NCBI GenBank assembly: GCA_029012285.1
Contig: JAQXLU010000158.1
Location: 1-35,493 of the forward strand
Direction of reading: 5' to 3'
Source of the DNA: Clostridiales bacterium
Lineage (GTDB): Bacteria > Bacillota > Clostridia > Christensenellales > Aristaeellaceae
Length of the DNA: 35,493 bases
A model generated the notes under the pieces. That model made no database searches and was not told the DNA's origin. It saw nothing but the letters and a program-made list of their open reading frames with translations. The translations under genes were made by a program, and so were the position numbers. Every line of letters starts with the position of its first letter. Position 1 is the first letter of the stretch. Positions 6,365-15,593 of the stretch are shown here, in pieces.

Positions 6365-8476
6365 TCAGACCATGAACGCCATCCCGGCGTCACTGAGCAG
6401 CAGCAGACCCCGCTGGTGGTCGTAGCAGGAGGGGTCAGCCAATATCCAGTAGCCATCCTGCGTCCTTTCCAGCCGGCCGGCGCTGTACAGCTTGGAGGCA
6501 TCGCCTTGATATAGGGTGAGGCTATCCTGCTGGAGTCTCCGCAGCGTCCCCTTTGTGTACCAGCCTCCGCGCAGGGCGTCCAGCTCTTTGGCGTTATCAT
6601 CCGTGGGCAGATACAGGGTGACGGTGTCCTGATCGGCGATCAGGCGGAATCTGTCGGCCACCTCCCTGAACTGATAGCCCTCGCAGCACTTTATGATCTC
6701 CCTCTTGTCGATGGCATCGCCCTTTGTTTTCAGCAGCGCTTCAAAGTAGGAATGAATGGTGTCCAGCGCGTCCATGGCGCGTTCGCCCTCGATCGCCTGC
6801 TGGAAGGCGTCGGTTTGCTGGCGGAAGTTCACCGCGCCAGCGCCTTGCAGACGGAACACATGCACAATGCTGTCCTCCATGGGGCGCTTTCCTTCGCGGT
6901 TGCAGCGGCCTCCGGCCTGCAGGATTGCGTCCAAACCGGCTTCCTGACGCCACACGGTGGGGAAGTCCAGATCAACGCCGGCCTCGATCAGGCTGGTGGA
7001 CACCACATGGCAGGGCAGATTGTCCGCCAGGCGGCTGCGAATGTTGGCAATCGCTTTGCGCCTGTCCGTCGGCGTCATCCAGGTGGACAGGTGGAAACGG
7101 CTTTGGCAGGGCAGTGCGTCATAGAGCTGCTGGGCCAGCTTGCGGGAATTGACGATGCATAGCCCCTGACGCTCCGACAACAGACCGGAGAGCAGCGCCT
7201 CCCGCGTCAGCGTCCCCTCCATGCGGTAGGTCGTGCGGCGGAAAAAGCGGTAGAGTGTATCGCGGTCGCGCATGATCTCCCGGACGGGCTGTTCTGGCAG
7301 GTATTCGCCAAACAGGGGATTGAGCGCAGGCTGCGTGGCGGTGCAGAGGACGGCGGTCACCCGATAATGCTTCACCAGCTCCGCGATGGCATACACGCAG
7401 GGGCGCAGGAAATCCAGCGGTATCATCTGTGCTTCATCAAAGATGATAACGCTGTTTGCGATGCTGTGGAGCTTGCGGCACTTGCTGGTTCGGGCAGCGA
7501 ACAGGGATTCAAAGAACTGCACGGCTGTGGTCACAACCACGGGGGCGTCCCAGTTCTCGGTGGCAAGGCGCTTTCGCTGGTTGGCAGCGTTCAGCTCCTC
7601 ATCCTCGCCATCGTCCCCATACTCCACGCCGCTGTGATGCTCCAGTACGTTCTCACTGCCCAGCATTTCGGCAAACTTTGCAGCGTTCTGCTCGATGATG
7701 CTCGTGTAGGGGATCACATAGATCACCCGGCTGCAGCCATGCTTCACCGCATGCCGGAGCGCAAACATCATCGAGGATACGGTCTTGCCGCCGCCAGTCG
7801 GAACAGTCAGGGTATACAGGCCTGGCTCGCCGTCCCCCGCCTCGGCGCAGTTGTCCAGGATGGCGCAGCGCTGGACATTGATGGGCTTCTCCGGCGGATA
7901 CCACCCCTGTACATACTTTTGCAGTCGCGATAGCAGAACGGACATTGGCTCGCTATTGGTATTCCGGGTTTGCTGCTGATTCATGAAGGCTTCGGTGTCC
8001 AGAAAATCGGCATCCACCAGGCAGGAATAGAGCATCCGCGCGTAAAAGCTGCCTGTCAGTGGATCGCGCTCTGCCCATTGCGGCGCGAGGTAGCCTGCCT
8101 TCGGGCTGATTTCCCGCTGAAAAGCGGAGTAGTCCTGTGGCTTGTAGCGGAACTTTCCATCCAGCAGCTTCTCTTTGTCCATCAGTCCGCCGTGGTGTGC
8201 GGCGATGGCGAACATGCCAGCAATATCCCGCAGCCGACTGGCCTCCTGCGTACCGGCGGAGGTATGGTTAATCTTGCTGACATGCTCGGGGTCCTGCATG
8301 CGGCGTTGTACATCCGGCGCGTATTTGCCAATGTCGTGCAGCAGTCCGGTGCGGTATGCGTGCTCAGCCGCGCCAAAGGCCCTGCCAAAGCTTGCGGCGA
8401 GCCTTGCCGTTCCCTCCAGGTGGTTCAGGACGGACTGGGTTCTCCCGTCCTCTGTCTTGTGCGCAATGTATGCCAT
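6365..8476 (-). CDS. cas3: CRISPR-associated helicase-nuclease Cas3 (type I-C)
   Basis: The 703-residue protein has an N-terminal HD nuclease domain (His47-Asp48 in GLLHDIGKYAPD, then IAAHHGG) and a superfamily 2 helicase domain with PTGGGKT as Walker A, DEAQ as the DExx box, TATQPAL as motif III and a C-terminal helicase lobe. It is recruited by target-bound Cascade to nick and degrade invading DNA. The start is the ATG at 8476 (MAYIAHKTEDG), 8 nt after GGAAAGGA; a TTG 18 nt upstream lies in the same frame but has no ribosome binding site. Unlike many type I-C loci, cas3 is separated from cas5c by 334 bp and has its own strong promoter. Confidence 0.97.
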   Translation of the reverse strand: MAYIAHKTEDGRTQSVLNHLEGTARLAASFGRAFGAAEHAYRTGLLHDIGKYAPDVQRRMQDPEHVSKINHTSAGTQEASRLRDIAGMFAIAAHHGGLMDKEKLLDGKFRYKPQDYSAFQREISPKAGYLAPQWAERDPLTGSFYARMLYSCLVDADFLDTEAFMNQQQTRNTNSEPMSVLLSRLQKYVQGWYPPEKPINVQRCAILDNCAEAGDGEPGLYTLTVPTGGGKTVSSMMFALRHAVKHGCSRVIYVIPYTSIIEQNAAKFAEMLGSENVLEHHSGVEYGDDGEDEELNAANQRKRLATENWDAPVVVTTAVQFFESLFAARTSKCRKLHSIANSVIIFDEAQMIPLDFLRPCVYAIAELVKHYRVTAVLCTATQPALNPLFGEYLPEQPVREIMRDRDTLYRFFRRTTYRMEGTLTREALLSGLLSERQGLCIVNSRKLAQQLYDALPCQSRFHLSTWMTPTDRRKAIANIRSRLADNLPCHVVSTSLIEAGVDLDFPTVWRQEAGLDAILQAGGRCNREGKRPMEDSIVHVFRLQGAGAVNFRQQTDAFQQAIEGERAMDALDTIHSYFEALLKTKGDAIDKREIIKCCEGYQFREVADRFRLIADQDTVTLYLPTDDNAKELDALRGGWYTKGTLRRLQQDSLTLYQGDASKLYSAGRLERTQDGYWILADPSCYDHQRGLLLLSDAGMAFMV

Positions 8477-8561
8477 GACAGGATTCCTTTCCAAACCATG
8501 TGCGGTATATAAAATGACGGTTATGCATGCATTCTGTCAGTCGCTGTATGCTTCTGTAAGT

Positions 8562-8590
8562 ATTATACCGTTGCATACAATTCCTGTCAA
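8562..8590 (-). promoter_or_regulatory. Promoter of cas3
   Basis: On the minus strand a perfect TTGACA (8590-8585) and a perfect TATAAT (8567-8562) are spaced by exactly 17 bases, about 85 nt upstream of the cas3 start. This is the strongest promoter sequence in the window. No match to the spacer-like segment of the small RNA was found around it, so cas3 appears not to be under the same control. Confidence 0.85.
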
Positions 8591-8618
8591 GAAGACGCAT
8601 ATACAATCATGCCCATAC

Positions 8619-8668
8619 AAAAAGGGGCTATGAAAGAATGCGCCCGCATCCTTTCACAGCCCTTATCA
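8619..8668 (-). terminator. Rho-independent terminator after the ABC exporter
   Basis: On the minus strand an imperfect stem of about 18 bp (GGGCTGTGAAAGGATGCG pairing with the inverse copy at 8624-8642) is followed by TTTTT at 8623-8619. It ends the exporter operon just upstream of the cas3 promoter. Confidence 0.85.
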
Positions 8669-8670
8669 AA

Positions 8671-10563
8671 TCAGGCCAGCTGCAGCTGGTATAGCTTCTT
8701 GTAGATGCCGTCCTGCTCCAGCAGCTCCTGGTGCGTTCCGGATTCGCGGATCCGCCCGTGGTGCATCACAATAATCCGGTCGCAATGCTGAATGGTGGAC
8801 AGACGATGCGCCACCATGATCGACGTGCGCCCCTCCATCAGCGTCTTCACCGCGTCCTGAATCCACTGCTCTGTCTCCGTGTCGATGTTGGCAGTGGCCT
8901 CATCCAGGATGAGGATGGTCGGGTCATGGGCCAGCGTCCTGGCAAAGGACAGCAGCTGGCGCTGACCGGCAGAGAAGGTCGCGCCGCGTTCGGTCACCCG
9001 CTCGTCATACTGGTGGGGCAGCCGCTCGATGAACCGGCTTGCGTTGGTGTTGTGGGCGGCCTCCCGAATGGCCGCGTCGGAAATCTCCTCGTCCCGCAGG
9101 CGGATGTTGTGCTTCACATCCCCGGTGAAGATGAACACATCCTGCTGCACCTGGCCGATGGCGGCGCGGATCTGCTCCCGGCTCATGTCGCGCACGTCCA
9201 CACCGTCGATGCGGATGGCGCCCTTCTGAATGTCGTAATAGCGCCCGATCAGGTTCAAGATGGAGGACTTGCCCGCGCCCGTCGCGCCGACGAAGGCCAC
9301 CTTCTGCCCGGGCTCAATCACGAAGGATACATCCCGCAGCACCCAGTTTTCGTTGCCGGCGTTCTCCGGTGTGGGGGTCTTGCCGTCCTTGGTTTCGTAG
9401 GCAAACCAGACGTGGTCGAACTCGATCCGGCCGCGAATCTCCTTCGGGCGGACGGGGTTGTCCTTCTCCTTGACGATGGGCTCCACGTCCATCAGGGTGA
9501 AGATCTTCTCCGCCGAGGCGATGGCGCTTTGCAGCGTGGTGAACATTTCCGCCAGCTCCTGGATGGGCTGGAAGAGCTGGCTGATATACTGGGTGAACAT
9601 GTACAGCGTGCCGATGGAGATGGCGCCGGTGAGCACCTGGGAGGAGCCGCCGCCCAGGATGATGGCGGTGGCCACGATGGAGGCCAAGTAGATCAGCGGG
9701 CGGAAGATGCCAAAGATCATCATCTCGCGGAAGCCTGCCTTGTATAGCGCCAGGTTCTTTTCATCAAATTCGTCGCACTTTTCCTTTTCCCGGTGGAAAA
9801 TCTGAATCACCCGCATGCCGGATAAATGCTCGGACAGGAAGGTGTTCAGCGCGGTGACGCGGGTTTTGACCACCTGATAGCACCTCCGGGACAAGCGGCG
9901 GAAGATGAACGTCAGCACCGCCACCACCGGAACCATCACCAGGGAGAGCAAGGCCATCTTCATGTCCAGCATCAGCATGACCACAATCAGGCCGACCACC
10001 TTGATCACGTTGCGGAATAGTCGCACGATGATGTTGGAGTACAATTCGTTGATGGCCTCGGTATCGTTGGTGATGCGGGTGACGATGCGGCCCACCGGGG
10101 TGGTGTCGAAGAAACGCATGCTCAGGCGCTGCACGTGGGCCATCAGCTCCATGCGCAGCGTGTAGACGATCTTCTGTCCCATCTCCTGGATCATCAGGTA
10201 TTGCATGCGGTTGCACACAAAGGCGACGAGCATCACCCCGATGTATAGGGCGGCGGTTTTCAATATACCCTGCCAGCGCTCGTCGGGGGTGAGGGTTGCG
10301 GCGGCGGAGAGCTCCTCCTGGGTCAGATCGGTATCGGAGGACACCATGCCGTCCTCCAGGGTGAGGATGTATTTGTCGATGGCGTTGCCGATGAGCATGG
10401 GCCGGTAGAGGTCAAGGGCGGTGAGGATGGCGACCAGCACCAGGCAGAGCAGCACCGTCCGGATATAGGGCTTCAAATACGCCATCAGCCGCAGGAAGGC
10501 GTTGCCCTTGTATTGCAGATCGTTGCTTTCCTTGTCCTTCAGGCCGCGGACGAATTCAGACAT
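8671..10563 (-). CDS. ABC exporter subunit, YheH-like
   Basis: The 630-residue protein is a half-transporter with six predicted membrane helices fused to an ATPase domain. Walker A is GATGAGKSS and Walker B is ILILDEAT with the catalytic Glu, whereas the signature is FSAGQ instead of LSGGQ. The start is the ATG at 10563 after AGGAGG. It overlaps the stop codon of the preceding gene by one base, so the two subunits are co-translated. The pair matches the heterodimeric multidrug exporters such as YheI-YheH and LmrCD, in which this type of subunit supplies the working Walker B of the competent site. The exported substrate cannot be named. Confidence 0.92.
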   Translation of the reverse strand: MSEFVRGLKDKESNDLQYKGNAFLRLMAYLKPYIRTVLLCLVLVAILTALDLYRPMLIGNAIDKYILTLEDGMVSSDTDLTQEELSAAATLTPDERWQGILKTAALYIGVMLVAFVCNRMQYLMIQEMGQKIVYTLRMELMAHVQRLSMRFFDTTPVGRIVTRITNDTEAINELYSNIIVRLFRNVIKVVGLIVVMLMLDMKMALLSLVMVPVVAVLTFIFRRLSRRCYQVVKTRVTALNTFLSEHLSGMRVIQIFHREKEKCDEFDEKNLALYKAGFREMMIFGIFRPLIYLASIVATAIILGGGSSQVLTGAISIGTLYMFTQYISQLFQPIQELAEMFTTLQSAIASAEKIFTLMDVEPIVKEKDNPVRPKEIRGRIEFDHVWFAYETKDGKTPTPENAGNENWVLRDVSFVIEPGQKVAFVGATGAGKSSILNLIGRYYDIQKGAIRIDGVDVRDMSREQIRAAIGQVQQDVFIFTGDVKHNIRLRDEEISDAAIREAAHNTNASRFIERLPHQYDERVTERGATFSAGQRQLLSFARTLAHDPTILILDEATANIDTETEQWIQDAVKTLMEGRTSIMVAHRLSTIQHCDRIIVMHHGRIRESGTHQELLEQDGIYKKLYQLQLA

Positions 10564-12341
10564 CACGCCTCACCTCCTTCCGCGTGGTCCTCATTCAGCT
10601 GCTTTTCCAGCTGCTGCTTGTCAAACAGGGATTTGTACAGCCCCTGCTTCGAGAGTAGCTCTGCGTGGGTGCCGTACTCCGCCACCTTGCCGTCGTCCAG
10701 CACAAGGATGTGATCCGCGTCCTGGATGGTGGAGATGCGGTGTGCCACGATGATGGTGGCCCGCTCGCCCCCGCGCACCTGTCGCAGGTTGCCCAGGATG
10801 CTGCGCTCGGTATCGGTGTCCACGGCGGAGAGCGCGTCGTCCAGGATCAGGATGGGCGCGTCCTTCATCAGCGCCCGGGCGATGGAGGAGCGCTGCTTCT
10901 GTCCGCCGGAAAGCGTCACGCCGCGCTCGCCCACCACGGTCTGGTACTGCTCGGGGAATTCCGCGATGTTGTCGTGGATGCAGGCCAGCTTGGCGGCATG
11001 CTCTACGGCGGATAGCGATTTCTCCGTGCTGCCAAAGGCGATGTTGTTTTGCAGTGTGTCGGAGAAGAGGAAGCTGTCCTGGGGGACATAGGCGATATGC
11101 TCGCGCAGCACGCCCAGGGGGATGGTCTTCAGGTCGTGCCCGTCGATGGAGAGCATGCCGTCCGCCACGTCGTAGAGGCGCACCAGCAAGCTGGGCACCG
11201 TCGATTTGCCCGAGCCCGTCCGGCCTAGGATGGCCAGGGTTTCTCCGGGCCTCACGGTGACGGAAACATCCTGTAGCACGTTCACATCCGGCATGTCGGG
11301 GTAGGCGAAGGTCAGGTGGTTGAGCTGGATTTCGCCTCGCAGCTGGGTGATGCGCTGGTCGGTCTGCGCGCCGTCGGTGATTTCGGGCTGCTCGCGGAAG
11401 ATGCCGAAGATGCGCCCCAGTGACGCCAGACCCTGGCTGATGGAGGTGATGCACTCACCCACGGCCATCATCGGCCAGACCAGCATGCCCACATAGCTGT
11501 TGAAGGCTACGAACTGCCCCACCGTGATTTCCCCGTGGATGGCCAGATAGCCGCCGTAGAGCAGCGTCAGCAGCGTGGAGGTGCCCACAACCAGATCCAT
11601 CAGGGGCATCATCAGCGCCTGGAGGCGCACGACGTGCAGATTCTTGTCCTTGGCGTTCTCGGTGGTTTTGGCAAAGGCAAGGAGCTCCTTGCGCTCCTGC
11701 ACGAAGGCTTTGATCACCCGGATGCCGCTGATGCTTTCCTGCACCTGGTCGGTCAGGGTGGAGAAGGCCTCCTGGCGTGCCCTGAAGCGCTTGTGCATGA
11801 TCTTGCCGTAGAAGAAGTCGCCCACGGTGATGATCAACAGGGGAATGACGGCCACCACGGTCAGCTTGGGGCTGACATAGTGGATCATGTTCAGCAGCAC
11901 CAGCAGCAGCATGACGGTTGCATCAAAGGCGGTGATGACGGTCATGCCCAGCAGCGTGCGGACGCTGTTGAGGTCATTGGTGAAATGGGCCATCAGGTCG
12001 CCGGTTTTGTGCTGGTTGTAGTAGTTCATGTTGAGCTGGGAGAGGTGGGCGTACATGTCGCCGCGCATCTCGCGCTCGATGGATCGGGCCGCGCCGAAGA
12101 TGAAGAAGCGCCAGCCGAAGCGCCCGATGGCGATGATCAGGCCCATGCCCGCGATCATCCACACGATCCGCATCGCGCCCTGCATATTGAGGCTGCCGTC
12201 GGTCAGCCCGTCGATGATCCGCCCGGTGAACTCGGGGACATACACGTTCACCCAGTCCACCATGTACAGCGCCGCGATGCCCAGCAGGTATTGCCACCAG
12301 TGCCGGACGATGTAGCGGGCCGCGAATTTCAGCTGCTTCAT
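10563..12341 (-). CDS. ABC exporter subunit with degenerate ATP site, YheI-like
   Basis: The 592-residue protein has an N-terminal six-helix membrane domain and a C-terminal ATPase: Walker A GRTGSGKST (373-381), signature LSGGQ (477-481) and Walker B ILILDD (497-502). Asp502 replaces the catalytic glutamate. This is the expected degenerate subunit of a heterodimeric exporter: its intact LSGGQ complements the partner's Walker motifs, while its own Walker B is inactive. It is the first gene of a two-gene operon with a well-placed AAGGAGG site and an extended -10 promoter upstream. Multidrug or lipid/peptide export is typical of the family. Confidence 0.92.
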   Translation of the reverse strand: MKQLKFAARYIVRHWWQYLLGIAALYMVDWVNVYVPEFTGRIIDGLTDGSLNMQGAMRIVWMIAGMGLIIAIGRFGWRFFIFGAARSIEREMRGDMYAHLSQLNMNYYNQHKTGDLMAHFTNDLNSVRTLLGMTVITAFDATVMLLLVLLNMIHYVSPKLTVVAVIPLLIITVGDFFYGKIMHKRFRARQEAFSTLTDQVQESISGIRVIKAFVQERKELLAFAKTTENAKDKNLHVVRLQALMMPLMDLVVGTSTLLTLLYGGYLAIHGEITVGQFVAFNSYVGMLVWPMMAVGECITSISQGLASLGRIFGIFREQPEITDGAQTDQRITQLRGEIQLNHLTFAYPDMPDVNVLQDVSVTVRPGETLAILGRTGSGKSTVPSLLVRLYDVADGMLSIDGHDLKTIPLGVLREHIAYVPQDSFLFSDTLQNNIAFGSTEKSLSAVEHAAKLACIHDNIAEFPEQYQTVVGERGVTLSGGQKQRSSIARALMKDAPILILDDALSAVDTDTERSILGNLRQVRGGERATIIVAHRISTIQDADHILVLDDGKVAEYGTHAELLSKQGLYKSLFDKQQLEKQLNEDHAEGGEA

Positions 12342-12379
12342 TGGGGAAAGTCCTCCTTCTGCATGCTTGCAGTCCTTTC

Positions 12380-12388
12380 ATTATAGCA
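12380..12388 (-). promoter_or_regulatory. Extended -10 promoter of the exporter operon
   Basis: On the minus strand TGCTATAAT occurs about 40 bp upstream of the first exporter gene, a perfect -10 box with the TG extension. No good -35 box is present at the expected distance, which extended -10 promoters can do without. Confidence 0.6.
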
Positions 12389-12474
12389 CATCGTGCCTGA
12401 TTTGGGTAGATTCGCGATGAAAAAAGTACAATATGCGCAATCCGTTGCACTCGTGCGGGCGATTTGGACAAACG

Positions 12475-12504
12475 AAAAGGCATCCGGAGGCGTCCTCCGA
12501 ATGC
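12475..12504 (-). terminator. Rho-independent terminator after the MFS gene
   Basis: On the minus strand GCATTCGGAGG pairs with CCTCCGGATGC around a three-base loop (one mismatched pair), followed by CTTTTCG. It lies 14 bp after the stop codon of the MFS transporter. Confidence 0.85.
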
Positions 12505-12517
12505 TTTGTATGTCGGT

Positions 12518-13723
12518 TCACGCACGGGAAGCCTTGCTTGCCTGGTGCTTGCGGGAGTACCGTCGCATGACGATCAGGCCGATCATCAGGCCGATGGGGA
12601 AGATGCACCCTACGCTCAGCCCGGCGCGCAGTTGGTCGCCGCATTGCTGGGTGACGTAGCCCACCAGGCTCGGGCCGAGGGCGCCACCCAGGTCACCCGC
12701 CATGGCCAGCAGCGCGAAGAGCGCCGTACCGCCCAGCGGGATTCGGGCCGAGGTGATGCTCAGCGTGCCGGGCCACATGATGCCCACCGAGAAGCCGCAG
12801 ACGATGCAGCCCACCAGCCCCCAGATGGGCCTGGCCGTCATGGAGGCAAGCATGTAGCACACCAGGCACAGCGCGCCCGAGCCCAGCATGAAGCCGGTCA
12901 GCTCAATCTTCTCACCGAATTTGCCGTAGAGCACCCGGCTGATGCCCATCGCGATGGCGAACAGGCAAGGACCGGTCAGGTCGCCGATGACCTTCGTCAG
13001 GCCCAGCGCGTCCTCCGCGTAGGCGGAAGCCCATTGCGCCATGGCCAGCTCCGACGCGCCGGAGCACACCATCAACACCACCGCCACCCAGAACAGGGGC
13101 GTTTTACACAGCTGCCCGATGGTCATGCCCTGACCGCCCTCGACCAGATGCTCAATGGGGCAGCGCAGGAAGTTGCCAATGTTGTACAGCGGCACGATGG
13201 CCCAAAGGCAGGCAAGGATGCGCCAGTTCTCCACCCCGAAGGCCAGGAAGAACAGCGTGGACACAAGCACCGTACCCACCGAGCCCCAGCAGTAGAACGA
13301 GTGGAGCAAGCTCATGACGGATTCCTTGTTGTCAAAGGGGCATGCCTCGACGATGGGGCTGCCCAGCACCTCAATCAGGCCGCTGCCAAGGGCATAGACG
13401 ATCACACTGAGGATGATGCCGATGAAGGGGTCGGGAAATAGGTCGGGCAGGAAGGCCAGGCCGATCAGCCCGGCGGCGGAGGCCACCTGCGATGCGACGA
13501 TTCCCCGCCTGTAGCCGAGCTTGTCCACATAGCGGGCGCACAGGGCGTCCACAATCAGCTGGGCCAGGAAAAAAGCTGTGGGGATCAGCGCGATCCTTCC
13601 CAAGGAGATGTGATAGTTCGTGTGGAAGGTCAGAAACAGGAGCGGCGCGAAATTCGCGGCGATCGCCTGGGTGATGAAGCCGAGATAGCAGGCCTTCAGC
13701 GTCAGTCGGTAGTTCTTTTGCAT
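12518..13723 (-). CDS. Major facilitator superfamily transporter
   Basis: The 401-residue protein has about 12 hydrophobic segments. The loop between helices 2 and 3 reads DALCARYVDKLGYRRG, matching the MFS motif A region with its Arg-rich end. It would move a small solute across the cytoplasmic membrane using an ion gradient. The start is placed at the ATG at 13723 (MQKNYRLTLKAC) because GGAAGG lies 7 nt upstream; an ATG 15 nt earlier is possible. It follows the acetyltransferase gene by 48 bp and may be co-transcribed with it. Substrate unknown; a sugar is plausible from the surrounding genes. Confidence 0.85.
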   Translation of the reverse strand: MQKNYRLTLKACYLGFITQAIAANFAPLLFLTFHTNYHISLGRIALIPTAFFLAQLIVDALCARYVDKLGYRRGIVASQVASAAGLIGLAFLPDLFPDPFIGIILSVIVYALGSGLIEVLGSPIVEACPFDNKESVMSLLHSFYCWGSVGTVLVSTLFFLAFGVENWRILACLWAIVPLYNIGNFLRCPIEHLVEGGQGMTIGQLCKTPLFWVAVVLMVCSGASELAMAQWASAYAEDALGLTKVIGDLTGPCLFAIAMGISRVLYGKFGEKIELTGFMLGSGALCLVCYMLASMTARPIWGLVGCIVCGFSVGIMWPGTLSITSARIPLGGTALFALLAMAGDLGGALGPSLVGYVTQQCGDQLRAGLSVGCIFPIGLMIGLIVMRRYSRKHQASKASRA

Positions 13724-13771
13724 AGCAGTGCCTTCCATTCTGGAATGTGATGCAGGGTCGGGGCTTGCCCG

Positions 13772-14398
13772 TCAGAACAGCTGGCCCGGCAGCTTCAGCT
13801 TCTCCTTGGGCGGAAAGAGCTTGTCGAATTCCTCCGCGGCGGCTTCGTCCACAAAATAACCCTTGGGTGTGGCGTATTCACCGGTGATGCCGCTCAGGTA
13901 GCCGCTTTGCAATTCCCTGCACAGGAAGAAGGACGCATCCTCGCCCTCGGGCAGCCCGTGGTAGCGGATGCCGTACTCGCTGGCATAGGTGAAGCCGCTC
14001 TTGCCATAGAAGTCGATGTTGCCCTCAAAGCACAGCGCGCCGCAGCCCAGCGCCTTTGCCTGCTCAATGGAGTAATCCAGCAGCATCTTGCCATAGCCCT
14101 GGCGCTTGAGCTCAGGGGTGATGCAGATGGGCCCCATGGTCATGATGGGGATGTCCTGGCCATCATCCGCCTTGATAACGGCTCGCATGAACATGTTCTG
14201 CCCAATCAGCTGGCCGTCCCTTTCCATCACGATGTCCAGCTCCGGGACGAAGGCCGGGTCGTCCCGCAGCAGATGGAGCACATAATGCTCCAGGCAGCCC
14301 GGACGGTACACATTCCAGAAGCTCTCCCGCACCATATGCTCCACGGCTCGGTGCTCCTCCTTCCGTTCCAGGCGGAAGGTCACATGGCTTTGATTCAT
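13772..14398 (-). CDS. GNAT family N-acetyltransferase
   Basis: The 208-residue protein has the GNAT fold signature ITPELKRQGYGKMLLDYSIEQAKALG, in which RQGYGK is the acetyl-CoA pyrophosphate-binding motif, followed by FYGKSGF typical of the YhbS-like group. The C-terminal 50 residues (YFVDEAAAEEFDKLFPPKEK) are a conserved tail seen in this subgroup. It would transfer an acetyl group to an amine; the substrate is not predictable. AAAGGAAA precedes the ATG. It lies between the SGNH hydrolase and the MFS gene on the same strand. Confidence 0.88.
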   Translation of the reverse strand: MNQSHVTFRLERKEEHRAVEHMVRESFWNVYRPGCLEHYVLHLLRDDPAFVPELDIVMERDGQLIGQNMFMRAVIKADDGQDIPIMTMGPICITPELKRQGYGKMLLDYSIEQAKALGCGALCFEGNIDFYGKSGFTYASEYGIRYHGLPEGEDASFFLCRELQSGYLSGITGEYATPKGYFVDEAAAEEFDKLFPPKEKLKLPGQLF

Positions 14399-14534
14399 GG
14401 TTGTTTTCCTTTCGTGTCGGTCGGTTGGTGCGCGCCACGGGAAGCCACGCTACCGTCTTTTTCATGATAGCATATGGGGAGCGGGTTTTCATGAGGGGAG
14501 GGGAGGAGCCGCGTTCCTGTTGCGCAGGGGGGAC

Positions 14535-15188
14535 CTATGCTTCCAGGATGGCCTTGCGGACATCCGGCCAGATAGCGCGATACCCTTCCTCGCGGATGTG
14601 CATGCCCTCAATGGTGTACTCCGCGCGGAGGTTGCCCTCCGCGTCGGTGAGGGGCGCGTTGAAATCGGCATACCGCTGGTGATGGCGCTCCGCCAGGGCC
14701 TTGACGGCCACGTTGGCAGCCCGGATGCGCTCGTTGTTGCGGATGCGGAGGGTGGCCTTCATGCCCTCATCCGCCGCCTGCGCGTTGACGGGATAATAGG
14801 CCATGAGGGTGATGGCGACGCCGGGGACGCAAGCCTCAATTTGCGTGAGGATGCGGTCGTAGCGGCTGATGAGCGCGTCGATGGTGACGGTGGGGTCGGA
14901 GAGGTCGTTGGTGCCGATGTTGATGAACAGCTTGCGGGGCATGAGATCCGTGACGAGCACATCCAGCATGGGGAGCATATCATCGGTGCGCCAGCCGCCC
15001 ACGCCTCGGTTGTACACCGTGGGGAAGTCCGGCCCCTGCTCCTTGGCAAAGGCCTCCACAGGGAACATCTCCATCAGCGACGAGCCGGCAAAGACGATCG
15101 CGCCCTTCTCGCAGCGCTGGTTTTCACTTCGCCAGCGTTCAACCATGCGGTACTTTTCCTGCTTCCACGTAGGGATGCTTGCAGTCAT
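14535..15188 (-). CDS. SGNH/GDSL-type hydrolase
   Basis: The 217-residue protein carries the SGNH blocks: VFAGSSLM with the nucleophile Ser37, the block II glycine in NRGVGGW, GTND at 92-95 (block III Asn94) and the C-terminal EGMHIREEGY with His197. The usual Asp three residues before the His is Glu194. Such enzymes are esterases, often removing acetyl groups from carbohydrates, or lipases. There is no signal peptide, so it should act in the cytoplasm, for example on an imported acetylated sugar. It ends in TAG, which shows that TAG is an ordinary stop codon in this genome. Confidence 0.87.
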   Translation of the reverse strand: MTASIPTWKQEKYRMVERWRSENQRCEKGAIVFAGSSLMEMFPVEAFAKEQGPDFPTVYNRGVGGWRTDDMLPMLDVLVTDLMPRKLFINIGTNDLSDPTVTIDALISRYDRILTQIEACVPGVAITLMAYYPVNAQAADEGMKATLRIRNNERIRAANVAVKALAERHHQRYADFNAPLTDAEGNLRAEYTIEGMHIREEGYRAIWPDVRKAILEA

Positions 15189-15336
15189 GGGGGATTCCTC
15201 CTTGATGAATCAGGGTTGTCAGCCGTGTCACAGGGGGGATGGTTTCCTGGATGGCCTCCCGTTTGGCTGCTATTGGCGGGATTCGATGCCTGGATGCTTT
15301 TCCTACGTCCCCTGTGCCTGTTTACCTGATAGCGCT

Positions 15337-15345
15337 ATTATATCA
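15337..15345 (-). promoter_or_regulatory. Extended -10 promoter facing the SGNH hydrolase gene
   Basis: TGATATAAT on the minus strand combines a perfect -10 box with a TG extension, about 150 bp upstream of the SGNH start codon. No convincing -35 box was seen. Confidence 0.45.
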
Positions 15346-15453
15346 CATGATTCGCTTGTGCGGATGGGGGAATAGCCCAGAGGTTGCATTGCTTCAGTGC
15401 GCGTGCCAAGCGAGCCCTGTACGCAGGGCGTCGTTCCCATGGCTTTGATGGTA

Positions 15454-15470
15454 TCAGACAGATTGTCTGA
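15454..15470. promoter_or_regulatory. Operator-like palindrome
   Basis: TCAGACA and TGTCTGA form a perfect 7-bp inverted repeat around three bases. It lies between the two divergent promoters of the SGNH and AraC genes, a usual place for a regulator binding site. The protein that binds it is unknown. Confidence 0.4.
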
Positions 15471-15563
15471 CGCTGCGGGTGCCACATGCCATCATGCGCC
15501 CATCCGATCTGCTCAGACGGATGCAATCCGGCGCGGAAGGGATAGACGCCATTGCGGGAAGCT

Positions 15564-15593
15564 GTTGACAACTGAGCCCAAATGTCATATAGT
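15564..15593 (+). promoter_or_regulatory. Likely promoter of the AraC-family gene
   Basis: A perfect TTGACA (15564-15569) is followed after 18 bases by TATAGT (15588-15593). Transcription from here would give a leader of roughly 235 nt before the AraC start codon. Confidence 0.5.

Noticed and set aside
8495-8670. A second target of the small RNA at the cas3 promoter
   Set aside because: I read both strands for a match to the first 10-12 nt of the spacer-like segment and found only 3-4 nt matches.
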